A stretch of DNA of 30,870 nucleotides, from assembly GCA_018711265.1 (NCBI GenBank), contig DVIM01000036.1, forward strand, positions 1-30,870, read 5' to 3'. Made by a program: the position numbers and the translations under genes. The notes under the pieces were generated by a model. It made no database searches and was not told where the DNA came from. It worked only from the letters and a program-made list of their open reading frames with translations. Positions 14,776 to 22,009 of this stretch are shown one piece after another. The DNA comes from Spyradocola merdavium (lineage in GTDB: Bacteria > Bacillota > Clostridia > Christensenellales > UBA1750). Numbering within the stretch: the stretch's first letter is position 1; each line of letters opens with the position of its first letter.

Positions 14776-15840
14776 CTACAGCAGCGCGATGTCCAGGAAG
14801 CGCAGCACGCGCGCCCAGTCGTAGCGGCTCAGGTAATGCGTGCCCGGGCGCAGGTGATAGCCCACGCACCCGGAGACGAGGCGCCCGCCGCTCTCCGGCA
14901 TCTGCGCGCCCTCGGGCAGGCCCTGCGCGCCCAGCAGCGCCCAGGCCGGGCTGGCCAGCAGCGCCGAGAGGAACTCCGACTGCGGGTCGGCCCACTCGTC
15001 CTGCGAGGCGCTGGCGACGTAGAGCGGCCGCGGCGCGATGCAGGCCAGGAGCTGGTACTGCTCAAAGGGGAGCGCGTCCTCCCGCCCGCCGTAGGCGCCG
15101 TAGTTTTCGCAGAACCAGAAGGGGAACTGGCGGTAGATGGCCGCGACGGACTCCCCCACCTTGCCGCGGCTGACCGCCGCGCCGGAGCAGCCGCTGTCGT
15201 TGGAGACGGCCGCGGCAAAGCGCTCGTCCTGCGCGGCGGCCCAGAGCGCGGTCTTGCCCAGGCGCGAATGGCCCATGACGAAGGTGCGCGCGCTGTCGAT
15301 CTCCGGCAGGGTCTGCAGGTAGTCCATCACGCGCATGGCCGCATAGGCCCACAGGCTGATCTTGCCGGGCGCGTCCGCCCCCTGGCGCAGGAAGAAGGCC
15401 GCGAGCCCGTCCGCAAAGTCGCCGTTGTCGCGCGTGACGTCCTCATAGCAGAACACCGCCATGGCGTACCCGTGGTCCACGACCTCCTCGATGGGCTGAT
15501 AGCCGGCCGTCGCATAGGGGGTAAAGGAGATGTAGACGGCGCAGGGCGCGGGGCGCTGCGCCTTGGGCAGCACGAGGTGCACGGGGAAGGAGAACTCCCC
15601 CGCCTCCAGCTCCAGCGTGAGCTTCACGCGCCGGTGCTCCGCCTTGCCGGCCCAGTCGTCCTCCCGGTCCGCCTCGATCTCGGCGCGCAATGCCTTGGGC
15701 GCGGGCGGGGTGACGCCAAAGCATTCGCGCGCGTAGAGCGCGAGCCGCTCCTGCCGCCAGGCGGGGAACGCCTCCGCGGTCATCCCCTCCGGAAACAGCG
15801 GCGGCAGGTTCCGCCGGGTCTTTTCTTCCTGCATGTTCAT
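14776..15840 (-). CDS. CE15-like carbohydrate esterase (alpha/beta hydrolase)
   Basis: The 354-residue alpha/beta hydrolase resembles bacterial glucuronoyl esterase (CE15) relatives. The nucleophile elbow is FVMGHSRLGKTALW with Ser192, followed by NDSGCSGAA (214-222); the Ser-Arg after the elbow is a CE15-type feature. His335 (RPGTHYLSRYDW), or His329, probably completes the triad. CE15 enzymes cut ester bonds between lignin and glucuronoyl side chains of xylan; a simpler uronate or acetyl ester is possible. There is no signal peptide, so it would act in the cytoplasm, unusual for a polymer-acting esterase. The start at 15840 follows CAGGAGG by 8 nt. It lies 28 bp downstream of the dUTPase-family gene in the same unit. 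Confidence 0.8.
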   Translation of the reverse strand: MNMQEEKTRRNLPPLFPEGMTAEAFPAWRQERLALYARECFGVTPPAPKALRAEIEADREDDWAGKAEHRRVKLTLELEAGEFSFPVHLVLPKAQRPAPCAVYISFTPYATAGYQPIEEVVDHGYAMAVFCYEDVTRDNGDFADGLAAFFLRQGADAPGKISLWAYAAMRVMDYLQTLPEIDSARTFVMGHSRLGKTALWAAAQDERFAAAVSNDSGCSGAAVSRGKVGESVAAIYRQFPFWFCENYGAYGGREDALPFEQYQLLACIAPRPLYVASASQDEWADPQSEFLSALLASPAWALLGAQGLPEGAQMPESGGRLVSGCVGYHLRPGTHYLSRYDWARVLRFLDIALL

Positions 15841-15868
15841 GGAAACGACCTCCTGTGTGTTTTTCTCT

Positions 15869-16360
15869 CTATTTTCCGGTGCTGCCCAGCTCCCCGGTCC
15901 CGCGCGCCGAGGGGATGGCGCGGATCTCCTCGGGGGAGAGCTCGCGCACCGCGGTCCTTGGCACGGGCAGGAGGATCGCCTGGCAGATGGCCTTGCTGAT
16001 GGGGTAGAGCACCACGTCCTGCCCGGCAAAGAGGTCTTCCTTGCCCGGCTTAATCAGGACGAGGGGCTTTTTGTTGAGGTTGGTCAGCGGGATCATCCAC
16101 TCGCTGCGGAAGCCCGAGTCGATCACGCCGCACCGCTGCGCGATGCCGCGGGTGCCGGTGGAGCCGCGCTCCTGCAGCTGAAAGTAATAGTCCGGGGAGA
16201 AGGCGCTGAGGAGCCCCGTCGGCACGCGCCGCGTCTCCAGGGGCGCAAAGAGCATGTAGTCCTCGTCAAAGGCGGCGTAGATGTCGTATCCGGCGTCCTC
16301 CACGCGCTTGGAGGGGATGACCGCGTCCCCGCGGATTCTTGCAAAGAGCAGCTCCTCCAT
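15869..16360 (-). CDS. dUTPase-family nucleotidohydrolase
   Basis: The 163-residue product has the dUTPase fold and its conserved motifs in order. DAGYDIYAAF is motif 1. QERGSTGTRGIAQR is a variant of motif 2, and GVIDSGFRSEWMIPL is motif 3 with the catalytic Asp. SARGTGELGSTGK at the C-terminus is motif 5, the P-loop-like arm that closes over the triphosphate. It would hydrolyse dUTP to dUMP and pyrophosphate and limit uracil in DNA; a related nucleotide cannot be excluded because motif 2 is unusual. The ATG (16360-16358) overlaps the stop of the upstream ADP-ribosylglycohydrolase-like gene by one base (TGATG), so the two are translationally coupled. Confidence 0.85.
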   Translation of the reverse strand: MEELLFARIRGDAVIPSKRVEDAGYDIYAAFDEDYMLFAPLETRRVPTGLLSAFSPDYYFQLQERGSTGTRGIAQRCGVIDSGFRSEWMIPLTNLNKKPLVLIKPGKEDLFAGQDVVLYPISKAICQAILLPVPRTAVRELSPEEIRAIPSARGTGELGSTGK

Positions 16361-17913
16361 CACGCGCCCTCCCGGAGCGGATTCCCCGCCGTCAGCGACA
16401 GCAGCCGCCCCTCGCGCAGGAAGTCCACCTCGATGCTGCCGCCGGGCGCGCGCCGCTCGACGAAGAGGCGCAGCGTGTGCGCGCCCTTTGTCAGCAGCAC
16501 GGCCGGCTCCTCCGCGCGCACGACCGTCCAGCCGTCGGTGCCGTCGCCCGCAAGGATCGTCTCCCCGTCCAGCTCGAGCACAAAGGGGCAGGTGCGCGCC
16601 ACCGCGATGTCCGCCTCCAGGTCCTCCTCCACGAGGAGGGCGCGCTCCAGCGCAAACGAGCACGGCCCGACCCAGCCGTTGATCGCATCCAGGTCGATGC
16701 GGTTCCCATCCGCAAAGTAGGGCTCCCCGAGCGGGTTCTCCGGCAGGGAGCGCCCGGCGTAGATGGGCTGGTCGCTGACGCCCATGCGGCCGCAGACGCG
16801 CCAGGCCTGGGCCCCGGCGATGCCGAAGGTCTTTTCCAGCCCGCAGAAGCGCACCGTCATCCGGTTGCACTCGGTGATGTTCGCCACGTCCTCGGGCATC
16901 CAGACCGTAAAGGGGATGCGCGCGTCCTCGCCGGGCAGGACCCTGGCGCGGCTGGCGGTCATGGCCTGCACGCAGCCCTCCGCCTCGCAGAGGATCGGCC
17001 CCTCCAGGACCTCGTCCGTCGGGTTTTCGATGCGCAGGATGCACTGGCGCGCCTTGCCGGGCGCGAGCACCGGCGCGCCGAGGAAGCGGATGCTCAGGCT
17101 GCGCGCCGCCGGGCGCGCCGCCGGCACGGCCACAAAGGGCGCGGCGGTCACGCGCACGGGCAGGTTTTCCCCCCGCGCCTCGGCCATGGCCATGCACATC
17201 AGCCCTGCGCGGGCCATGCGCGCGGCCATCGCATCCCCCACGTCCGACGTGGAGGGCGCGCCCTGGAGCAGCCCGCGGAACGCCGCGGCGAGCCGGTCCG
17301 GCTGGTCGCCCAGCAGGAGCGCGAGCAGCACCTCGGTCAGGCGCGGCAGCAGGGAGCCGTCCACGCCGCCGTAGCGCCACTCCATGCGGGCGCGGGCCGT
17401 GGCGGGGTCCTTTTCGCAGAGCGCGCAGGCGTCCAGCGCCAGGCGCGCCAGCCGGCTCTCCTCGGGCAGGAGCCCTGCGGCCTCGCGGATGCAGGCCGCG
17501 GCATCGACCCGCACAAAGGCCAGGGACATCGCCGCCGCGAGGAACCCGGCCGCCTCCACGGCCTCGCCCTCGTGGTCGACCGCCGCGTCCCGCTTGGCGT
17601 AGGCGCTCGCGCGCTCCGGGTCGCCGGGGCAGGCGCAGGCCCACAGGGGCGCGCAGTCCATGCCGCCCGGGCCCACGCGCTCCGGGTCGTCGAACACCGC
17701 GAGCGGCGGGTCGATGCCGCGGTCCATGTTCCGCAGGAAGTGCGGGGTCAAGGCGCCGCCCCGTTCATAGGCCTGCGCCAGCTCCCCGGCGGTAAAGTCC
17801 ATGCCGCTGCGCGCGATGACGCGCAGCGCCGGTTCGATCCAGGTCATGTCCCCAAGGCCCAGCGCGCAGCCGCGCACCTTGAAGAGGTATTCCGTATAGT
17901 GCAGTTCAGCCAT
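16360..17913 (-). CDS. Degenerate ADP-ribosylglycohydrolase-like protein with extra C-terminal beta domains
   Basis: This 517-residue protein is a divergent relative of the enzyme at 9373. They share GxALGLG-type N-terminus, PLWACACPGDPERASAYA and RDAAVDHEGEAVEAAGFLAA (compare AVVDHGNGEGVYAEVFVAA in the other), and a beta domain starting LGAPVLAPGKARQCILRIEN. The metal-binding segment corresponding to NDDLD is absent, and the GEDTD motif is replaced by APSTSDVGDAM, so hydrolase activity is doubtful. An additional C-terminal domain (about 410-517) looks like a carbohydrate-binding jelly roll. AAAGGAGGG lies 5 nt upstream of the ATG. The gene overlaps ygiQ by 8 bp and the dUTPase gene by 1 bp. 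Confidence 0.75.
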   Translation of the reverse strand: MAELHYTEYLFKVRGCALGLGDMTWIEPALRVIARSGMDFTAGELAQAYERGGALTPHFLRNMDRGIDPPLAVFDDPERVGPGGMDCAPLWACACPGDPERASAYAKRDAAVDHEGEAVEAAGFLAAAMSLAFVRVDAAACIREAAGLLPEESRLARLALDACALCEKDPATARARMEWRYGGVDGSLLPRLTEVLLALLLGDQPDRLAAAFRGLLQGAPSTSDVGDAMAARMARAGLMCMAMAEARGENLPVRVTAAPFVAVPAARPAARSLSIRFLGAPVLAPGKARQCILRIENPTDEVLEGPILCEAEGCVQAMTASRARVLPGEDARIPFTVWMPEDVANITECNRMTVRFCGLEKTFGIAGAQAWRVCGRMGVSDQPIYAGRSLPENPLGEPYFADGNRIDLDAINGWVGPCSFALERALLVEEDLEADIAVARTCPFVLELDGETILAGDGTDGWTVVRAEEPAVLLTKGAHTLRLFVERRAPGGSIEVDFLREGRLLSLTAGNPLREGA

Positions 17914-19939
17914 TCTTCTTCCCTCCTTTGGGCGGGCGCGCAGGCCGTGCGCCCGCCGACCGGCCGCGTGGGGCCTTTCCCCCGCGGTCCGTGGACGCAC
18001 GCGGTTTCTGCGCGCCCTTGGCCGGCTTTGCCGTGCGCTCGCCGCGCGCGCCCTTTGCCGGGCGACTTTCCCCTGCCGGGGACCGGCCGCCAGCCGGGCG
18101 ATGGTCCCCAGCCGGGGTCCGGCCGCCCGCCGGGGTCCGGCCGCCTGCCGGGCGGTGGCCGCCTGCTGGGGGCACGAGGCAGCGCTTTCCATAGCCGATC
18201 AGGTCCTCGCGCCCGGCGATGTGCAGCGCCCGGCGCACGAGCGCGTGGTTTTGGGGCCGTTTATACTGCAGGAGCGCGCGCTGCATAGCCTTCTCCTGCG
18301 GGGAGCGCGGAACGTAGACGCGCTCCATGGTCAGGGGATTGAGCCCCGTGTAAAACATGGTCGTCGAGAGCGTGCCCGGGGTGGGGATGAAGTCCTGCAC
18401 CTGCTCGGGCTGGTGGCCGATGTCGCGAAGGTACTCCGCAAGCTCGATGGCCGCGCTCAGGTCGCAGCCCGGGTGGCTGGAGATGAAGTAGGGCACGAGG
18501 TACTGGTCCTTCCCCAGGCGCTTGTTGACGCGCGCATACTTTTCGCAGAAGGCCTTGAACACCTCGCAGCGCGGCTTGCCCATGAGCTTGAGGACCTTGG
18601 GGGCGACGTGCTCGGGCGCGACCTTGAGCTGGCCGCTGACGTGGTGGGCGCAGAGCTCGTTGAAGAACTCGTCGCTCTTGTCGAGCATCATGTAGTCAAA
18701 GCGCAGGCCGGAGCGGATGAAGACCTTCTTGACCCCGGGGATCTGCCGGAGATCCCGCAGCAGGCGCGTCAGCTCCTTTTCGTCCACCTCCAGGTTGGGG
18801 CAGGGCTCGGGCGCCAGGCACTGCCGGTTCTTGCAGGTGCCAACCTTGAGCTGCTTTTTGCAGGAGGGGAAGCGGAAGTTGGCCGTCGGCCCGCCCACGT
18901 CGTGGATGTATCCCTTGAAGTTGGGGAGCTTGGTCAGCAGCCGCGCCTCCTTCAGGATGGACTCTGGGCTCCGGGACTGCACGATGCGCCCCTGGTGGAA
19001 CGTCAGCGCGCAGAACGAGCACGCGCCGAAGCACCCGCGGGTGCTGGCGATGGAGAACTCCACCTCCGCAAGGGCGGGAACGCCGCCCTCCGCGTCGTAC
19101 ATGGGATGCCACCGGCGCGTATAGGGCAGGTCGTAGACGCGGTCGAGCTCCTCGCGCGTCAGGGGCATCATGGGCGGCTCAGCCACGAGCACCTTTTTCT
19201 CGTGCCACTGGGCGAGCGTGCGGCCGCGGATGGGGTCCTGCTCCTCGTACTGCGCGCGGAAGGCCTTGCAGTAGGCGACCTTGTCCTCCTTGCACGCCAT
19301 GAAGGACGGGATCTCCAGCGCGCCCTCGGGCACCTCGTCCGCCATGTAGCAGGTGCCGGGGATGCCCGTCAGCGGCAGCCCGTCGCGCAGGCGGTCCGCG
19401 ATGCGCACGGTCTGCTTTTCCGCCATGCCGTAGGAGAGCAGGTCCGCGCCGCAGTCGGCCAGGATCGAGTGGCGGACGCTGTCGTCCCAATAGTCGTAGT
19501 GCGCAAAGCGCCGGAGCGAGGCCTCCACGCCGCCGATGATGATCGGGATCTTGCCGAAGGCCTCGTGGATGCGGTTGCAGTAGACGATCGTCGCGCGGTC
19601 CGGCCGCAGGCCCGGCCTGCCGCCCGGGGAGTACAGGTCCTGGGAGCGCGGGCGCTTGGCCGCGGTGTAGTGGTTGACCATGGAGTCGATGTTGCCGGCG
19701 GCGACCATGAAGCCGTACTTGGGCCGGCCAAAGCGCGCAAAGTCCCGCGCATTGTGGAAGTCCGGCTGGTTGAGCATGCACACGCGGTAGCCGGCATCTT
19801 CCAGCACGCGCGCGATGATGGCGTGTCCAAAGGAGGGATGGTCCACATACGCATCCCCGGACACGACGACGAAATCCGGCTGATCCCAGCCGCGCGCGAG
19901 CATCTCCTCGCGCGTCACAGGCAAAAACTGATCGGGCAT
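17906..19939 (-). CDS. ygiQ: YgiQ family radical SAM protein with basic repeat tail
   Basis: This is a 677-residue UPF0313/YgiQ radical SAM protein. The N-terminal part holds a B12-binding-like fold (FVVVSGDAYVDHPSFGHAII, 23-42), then the [4Fe-4S] motif CFGACSFC (Cys303, Cys307, Cys310). The DUF3362-type C-terminal region follows, with further cysteines (CKKQ...CKNRQCLAPEPC). The molecular function of the family is not established. From residue 591 a tail of 87 residues begins with seven hexapeptides of the PAGGRT type and continues as Arg/Lys/Gly/Pro-rich sequence. GCGGAGG precedes the ATG. It is the first gene of the unit with the ADP-ribosylglycohydrolase-like, dUTPase and esterase genes. 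Confidence 0.93.
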   Translation of the reverse strand: MPDQFLPVTREEMLARGWDQPDFVVVSGDAYVDHPSFGHAIIARVLEDAGYRVCMLNQPDFHNARDFARFGRPKYGFMVAAGNIDSMVNHYTAAKRPRSQDLYSPGGRPGLRPDRATIVYCNRIHEAFGKIPIIIGGVEASLRRFAHYDYWDDSVRHSILADCGADLLSYGMAEKQTVRIADRLRDGLPLTGIPGTCYMADEVPEGALEIPSFMACKEDKVAYCKAFRAQYEEQDPIRGRTLAQWHEKKVLVAEPPMMPLTREELDRVYDLPYTRRWHPMYDAEGGVPALAEVEFSIASTRGCFGACSFCALTFHQGRIVQSRSPESILKEARLLTKLPNFKGYIHDVGGPTANFRFPSCKKQLKVGTCKNRQCLAPEPCPNLEVDEKELTRLLRDLRQIPGVKKVFIRSGLRFDYMMLDKSDEFFNELCAHHVSGQLKVAPEHVAPKVLKLMGKPRCEVFKAFCEKYARVNKRLGKDQYLVPYFISSHPGCDLSAAIELAEYLRDIGHQPEQVQDFIPTPGTLSTTMFYTGLNPLTMERVYVPRSPQEKAMQRALLQYKRPQNHALVRRALHIAGREDLIGYGKRCLVPPAGGHRPAGGRTPAGGRTPAGDHRPAGGRSPAGESRPAKGARGERTAKPAKGAQKPRASTDRGGKAPRGRSAGARPARPPKGGKKNG
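18044..18169 (-). repeat. 18-bp coding repeat in the ygiQ tail
   Basis: Seven imperfect copies of an 18-bp unit encode the hexapeptides PAGGHR, PAGGRT, PAGGRT, PAGDHR, PAGGRS, PAGESR and PAKGAR. The reading frame is kept through all copies, so copy number can change without breaking the gene. Confidence 0.85.
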
Positions 19940-19986
19940 TTCTTCCTCCGCTCCACGCTTGACGCCGTGAAAAAATTGTTACCCTT

Positions 19987-20015
19987 ATTGTACAACACCC
20001 GCCCCCGGCACGCAA
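19987..20015 (-). promoter_or_regulatory. Promoter of the ygiQ unit
   Basis: TTGCGT (20015-20010), 17 bp, then TACAAT (19992-19987) on the minus strand, 47 bp upstream of ygiQ and just past the dehydratase terminator. Confidence 0.7.
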
Positions 20016-20022
20016 GTGCGCG

Positions 20023-20060
20023 AAAAGAGGGGATGCGGCCCGCGCGGGCTGCATCCCCTC
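20023..20060 (-). terminator. Terminator of the dehydratase gene
   Basis: A long stem spans 20060-20027 (GAGGGGATGC paired with GCATCCCCTC and a GC-rich upper stem with one mismatch), followed by four T residues on the minus strand. It lies 23 bp after the dehydratase stop. On the plus strand GGGTTTTTT follows, so it may also work in reverse. Confidence 0.85.
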
Positions 20061-20083
20061 CTGGGTTTTTTCGGTTGTTCGGC

Positions 20084-21307
20084 TTAGAGGAAGAAGTCGC
20101 GGTCCTCCGGGCGGAGGTACTTTTCCGCCTTGGGGATGTTGAACTCCACGCCGACGCCGGGCTTGTCCCAAACGGTGACGTGGCCGTCCCGGAAGAAGCC
20201 CTCCGGCAGGCCCTCGACGATGTCGTACCACCAATCCGGGTGGCCCTGCGGGTACTCGTAGGCGATGTAGTTGTTGGGCATGGTCGCGGACACATGCGTC
20301 AGCGCCGCCATGCCGAACACGCCGTCGAACACGCCGTGCGGCGCCATCATGATGCCGTGCAGGTTGGCGTATTCCGCGATCCACTTCAGCTCCGCGATGC
20401 CGCCCACGTCCGCCGGGTCCGGGCCCACGACGTTGACTGCATGGGTCTCGATGAGCTCGCGGAAGTTCTGGCGCAGGTAGACCTGCTCGCCGGTGTGGAT
20501 GTTGGTGGTGGTGTTCTGGGTGATGTCGCGGTAGACCTGGGCCAGGCTGTAGGGCGTGTAGTCGCCGGTGACCATGTCCTCGAGCCACATGACGTTGAAG
20601 GGCTCCACGCCCTTGGCAAACTTCAGCGCGTCGATGGCGGTGAGGCCCGGGCCGCAGTCAAAGGCGATGCCCACCTTGTCGCCCACGATCTCCTTGATCT
20701 TGCCGACGTAGTTGATCAGGTAGTTCAGGCCCTTGTCCGTCAGCAGGCTGCCGTTGGCGTTGTCGGGATAGCGGACGTCCGGGGCGATGGGGTAGGAGGT
20801 ATAGGCAAAGCCCTCGTTCTCGGCCAGCCGGCGGAAGTCCGGGCTGTGGAAGGAGATGGCGGTCTTGACGATGGTGAAGCCGATCTCCTCGTTCAAATAG
20901 AGGATGTTCTCCGCGCGCTCCTCGGCATTGCGGGCATTGGGATGCGGCAGGGAGTCCGGCGAATACTGCGTGCAGTAGACGCGGACGCGGTCGCGCACCT
21001 TGCCGCCCAGCAGCTTATAGACGGGCACGCCCGCCTCCTTGCCGGCGATGTCCCACAGCGCCATCTCGATGGAGCTGACGAGCTTGCCCCAGGGCTTGAA
21101 CGCGCCCAGGCGCCGGATGCGGCGCATGACGTCCTCGACATTGGTGGGATCGCAGCCCACGATCATGTCGCGGAAGTAGGGCACGTTGACGTTGATGAAG
21201 TCCTTGTTCTCCTCGACCTGGGAATAGCCGTCGATTCCCTTGTCGGTCTTCACGCGCAGGCAGATGTTATTGCCGATGATCGCGCTCTTGAGGTCCGTGA
21301 TCTTCAT
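20084..21307 (-). CDS. Enolase-superfamily (mandelate racemase/muconate lactonizing) acid-sugar dehydratase
   Basis: The 407-residue enzyme has the N-terminal capping domain (1-120) and the TIM barrel of the mandelate racemase subgroup. The three metal ligands are Asp217 (AFDCGP), Glu243 (WLEDM) and Glu274 (HTGEQ). MMAPHGVFDG supplies a possible catalytic His. EYPQGHPDWW near the C-terminus is common in sugar-acid dehydratases. It probably dehydrates an aldonate or uronate-derived acid to a 2-keto-3-deoxy acid; the exact substrate (galactonate, mannonate, gluconate, other) cannot be told. GGAGGGG lies upstream of the ATG. It has its own promoter, a palindromic candidate operator and a terminator, so it is monocistronic. 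Semialdehyde reductase and sugar-isomerase genes nearby fit sugar-acid catabolism. Confidence 0.9.
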   Translation of the reverse strand: MKITDLKSAIIGNNICLRVKTDKGIDGYSQVEENKDFINVNVPYFRDMIVGCDPTNVEDVMRRIRRLGAFKPWGKLVSSIEMALWDIAGKEAGVPVYKLLGGKVRDRVRVYCTQYSPDSLPHPNARNAEERAENILYLNEEIGFTIVKTAISFHSPDFRRLAENEGFAYTSYPIAPDVRYPDNANGSLLTDKGLNYLINYVGKIKEIVGDKVGIAFDCGPGLTAIDALKFAKGVEPFNVMWLEDMVTGDYTPYSLAQVYRDITQNTTTNIHTGEQVYLRQNFRELIETHAVNVVGPDPADVGGIAELKWIAEYANLHGIMMAPHGVFDGVFGMAALTHVSATMPNNYIAYEYPQGHPDWWYDIVEGLPEGFFRDGHVTVWDKPGVGVEFNIPKAEKYLRPEDRDFFL

Positions 21308-21346
21308 GATACCCCTCCGTTCTGTGTTGTTCTTTCTCTCTTTGCC

Positions 21347-21360
21347 GGGCGAATTCGCCC
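21347..21360. promoter_or_regulatory. 14-bp perfect palindrome, candidate operator
   Basis: GGGCGAATTCGCCC lies between the -10 element (21373-21368) and the start codon of the dehydratase gene. Its position in the 5' leader fits a repressor site; no T tract follows, so it is not a terminator. Confidence 0.45.
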
Positions 21361-21367
21361 TGTCTTA

Positions 21368-21396
21368 ACGATACCGCAACGCGGTCGCTCTGTCAA
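21368..21396 (-). promoter_or_regulatory. Promoter of the dehydratase gene
   Basis: TTGACA (21396-21391), 17 bp, then TATCGT (21373-21368) on the minus strand, 61 bp upstream of the start codon. Confidence 0.6.
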
Positions 21397-21410
21397 CCCG
21401 AAAACGCGCC

Positions 21411-21740
21411 TTAATCCAGGGACTTGAGGTAGACCTCCAGCAGCCGCAGCGCCGTGTCCCGGTCCTTCTCCGCGCAGGCCGCAAGGCGGGCAAAGAGCTC
21501 CTCCTGCCGGAGCGCAAGGCCCGCATCCCCACGCGCGAAGATCTCGTCCGGCGTGATGTGCAGCGCCTCGCAGATCTGCAGCGCCGTCTCCACCCGCATG
21601 TTCACCGTCCCGCGCTCGATGTCCGCGTATGTGCGCAGCGAGAGCCCCGCGCGCTCGGCCACCTCCATCTGCGTCAGCCCCAGGCGCTTGCGCACCGCGT
21701 AGAGCCGGTTGCCGATCTCCCGAAAATCGTGGATGAGCAT
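21411..21740 (-). CDS. Small XRE-family transcriptional regulator
   Basis: The 109-residue protein has one helix-turn-helix domain at about residues 8-67: IGNRLYAVRKRLGLTQMEVA, then AGLSLRTYADIERGTVNM. A short helical tail (75-109) may be for dimerisation. It resembles phage and mobile-element repressors of the XRE family. GGGGAGG precedes the ATG at 21740; the longer frame from 21797 would start inside the probable control region. It is divergent from the small ORF and secreted-protein genes, and inverted repeats lie between them, so it is likely their regulator and probably its own. Confidence 0.88.
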   Translation of the reverse strand: MLIHDFREIGNRLYAVRKRLGLTQMEVAERAGLSLRTYADIERGTVNMRVETALQICEALHITPDEIFARGDAGLALRQEELFARLAACAEKDRDTALRLLEVYLKSLD

Positions 21741-21766
21741 CCTACCTCCCCTTTCCCGCCTCATTT

Positions 21767-21841
21767 TAGGAATTTTACCTCCTATTTCGCCGGACAAATA
21801 GGAACTACTCTGCTATAATTGCAAGCAGAAAAGTTCCTATT
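21767..21841. promoter_or_regulatory. Inverted-repeat operator region between XRE gene and secreted-protein cassette
   Basis: Four TAGGA half-sites lie here in two inverted pairs: TAGGA/TCCTA (21767-21771 with 21780-21784) and the 10-bp arms AATAGGAACT/AGTTCCTATT (21797-21806 with 21832-21841). The second pair straddles the rightward -10 element, as expected for repressor binding by the adjacent XRE protein. Confidence 0.6.
21811..21819 (+). promoter_or_regulatory. Extended -10 promoter of the secreted-protein cassette
   Basis: TGCTATAAT is a perfect -10 hexamer (21814-21819) with the extended TGn motif. The -35 at 17 bp spacing (CGGACA, 21791-21796) is weak, which suits a regulated promoter. 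Confidence 0.7.
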
Positions 21842-21862
21842 CCCATTGGAAAGGAGGCAAAA

Positions 21863-22009
21863 ATGCTAGCAGGGATTGCGCTCCACAAACTGCGGTATGT
21901 ACACACAACACGTAAAAAATGGATTCAGGAGGCAATGAAAGATGACAAAAAAGTTTTTTTCTGGTGTTTTCGCACTCGTAATGCTCTTCTGCACACTTTT
22001 CGCAATTAG
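21863..22009 (+). CDS. Candidate 48-codon small ORF upstream of secreted protein
   Basis: A small ORF begins MLAGIALHKLRYVHTTRKKW and is rich in Lys, Arg and Phe. The main evidence is an excellent ribosome binding site, AAAGGAGG 5 nt before the ATG, placed directly downstream of the cassette promoter. It runs 68 bp into the secreted-protein gene in another frame (+1), so the 3' half may not be under selection. It could be a leader peptide for translational coupling, a real small protein, or a chance frame. I do not recognise it. Confidence 0.4.
   Translation: MLAGIALHKLRYVHTTRKKWIQEAMKDDKKVFFWCFRTRNALLHTFRN

Noticed and set aside
18101..21427. Plus-strand open frame of 1108 codons
   Set aside because: It is antisense to ygiQ and the dehydratase gene, both clear families with good starts. 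Its Val/Leu/His/Asp/Ala-rich composition is that of a reverse-complement frame.
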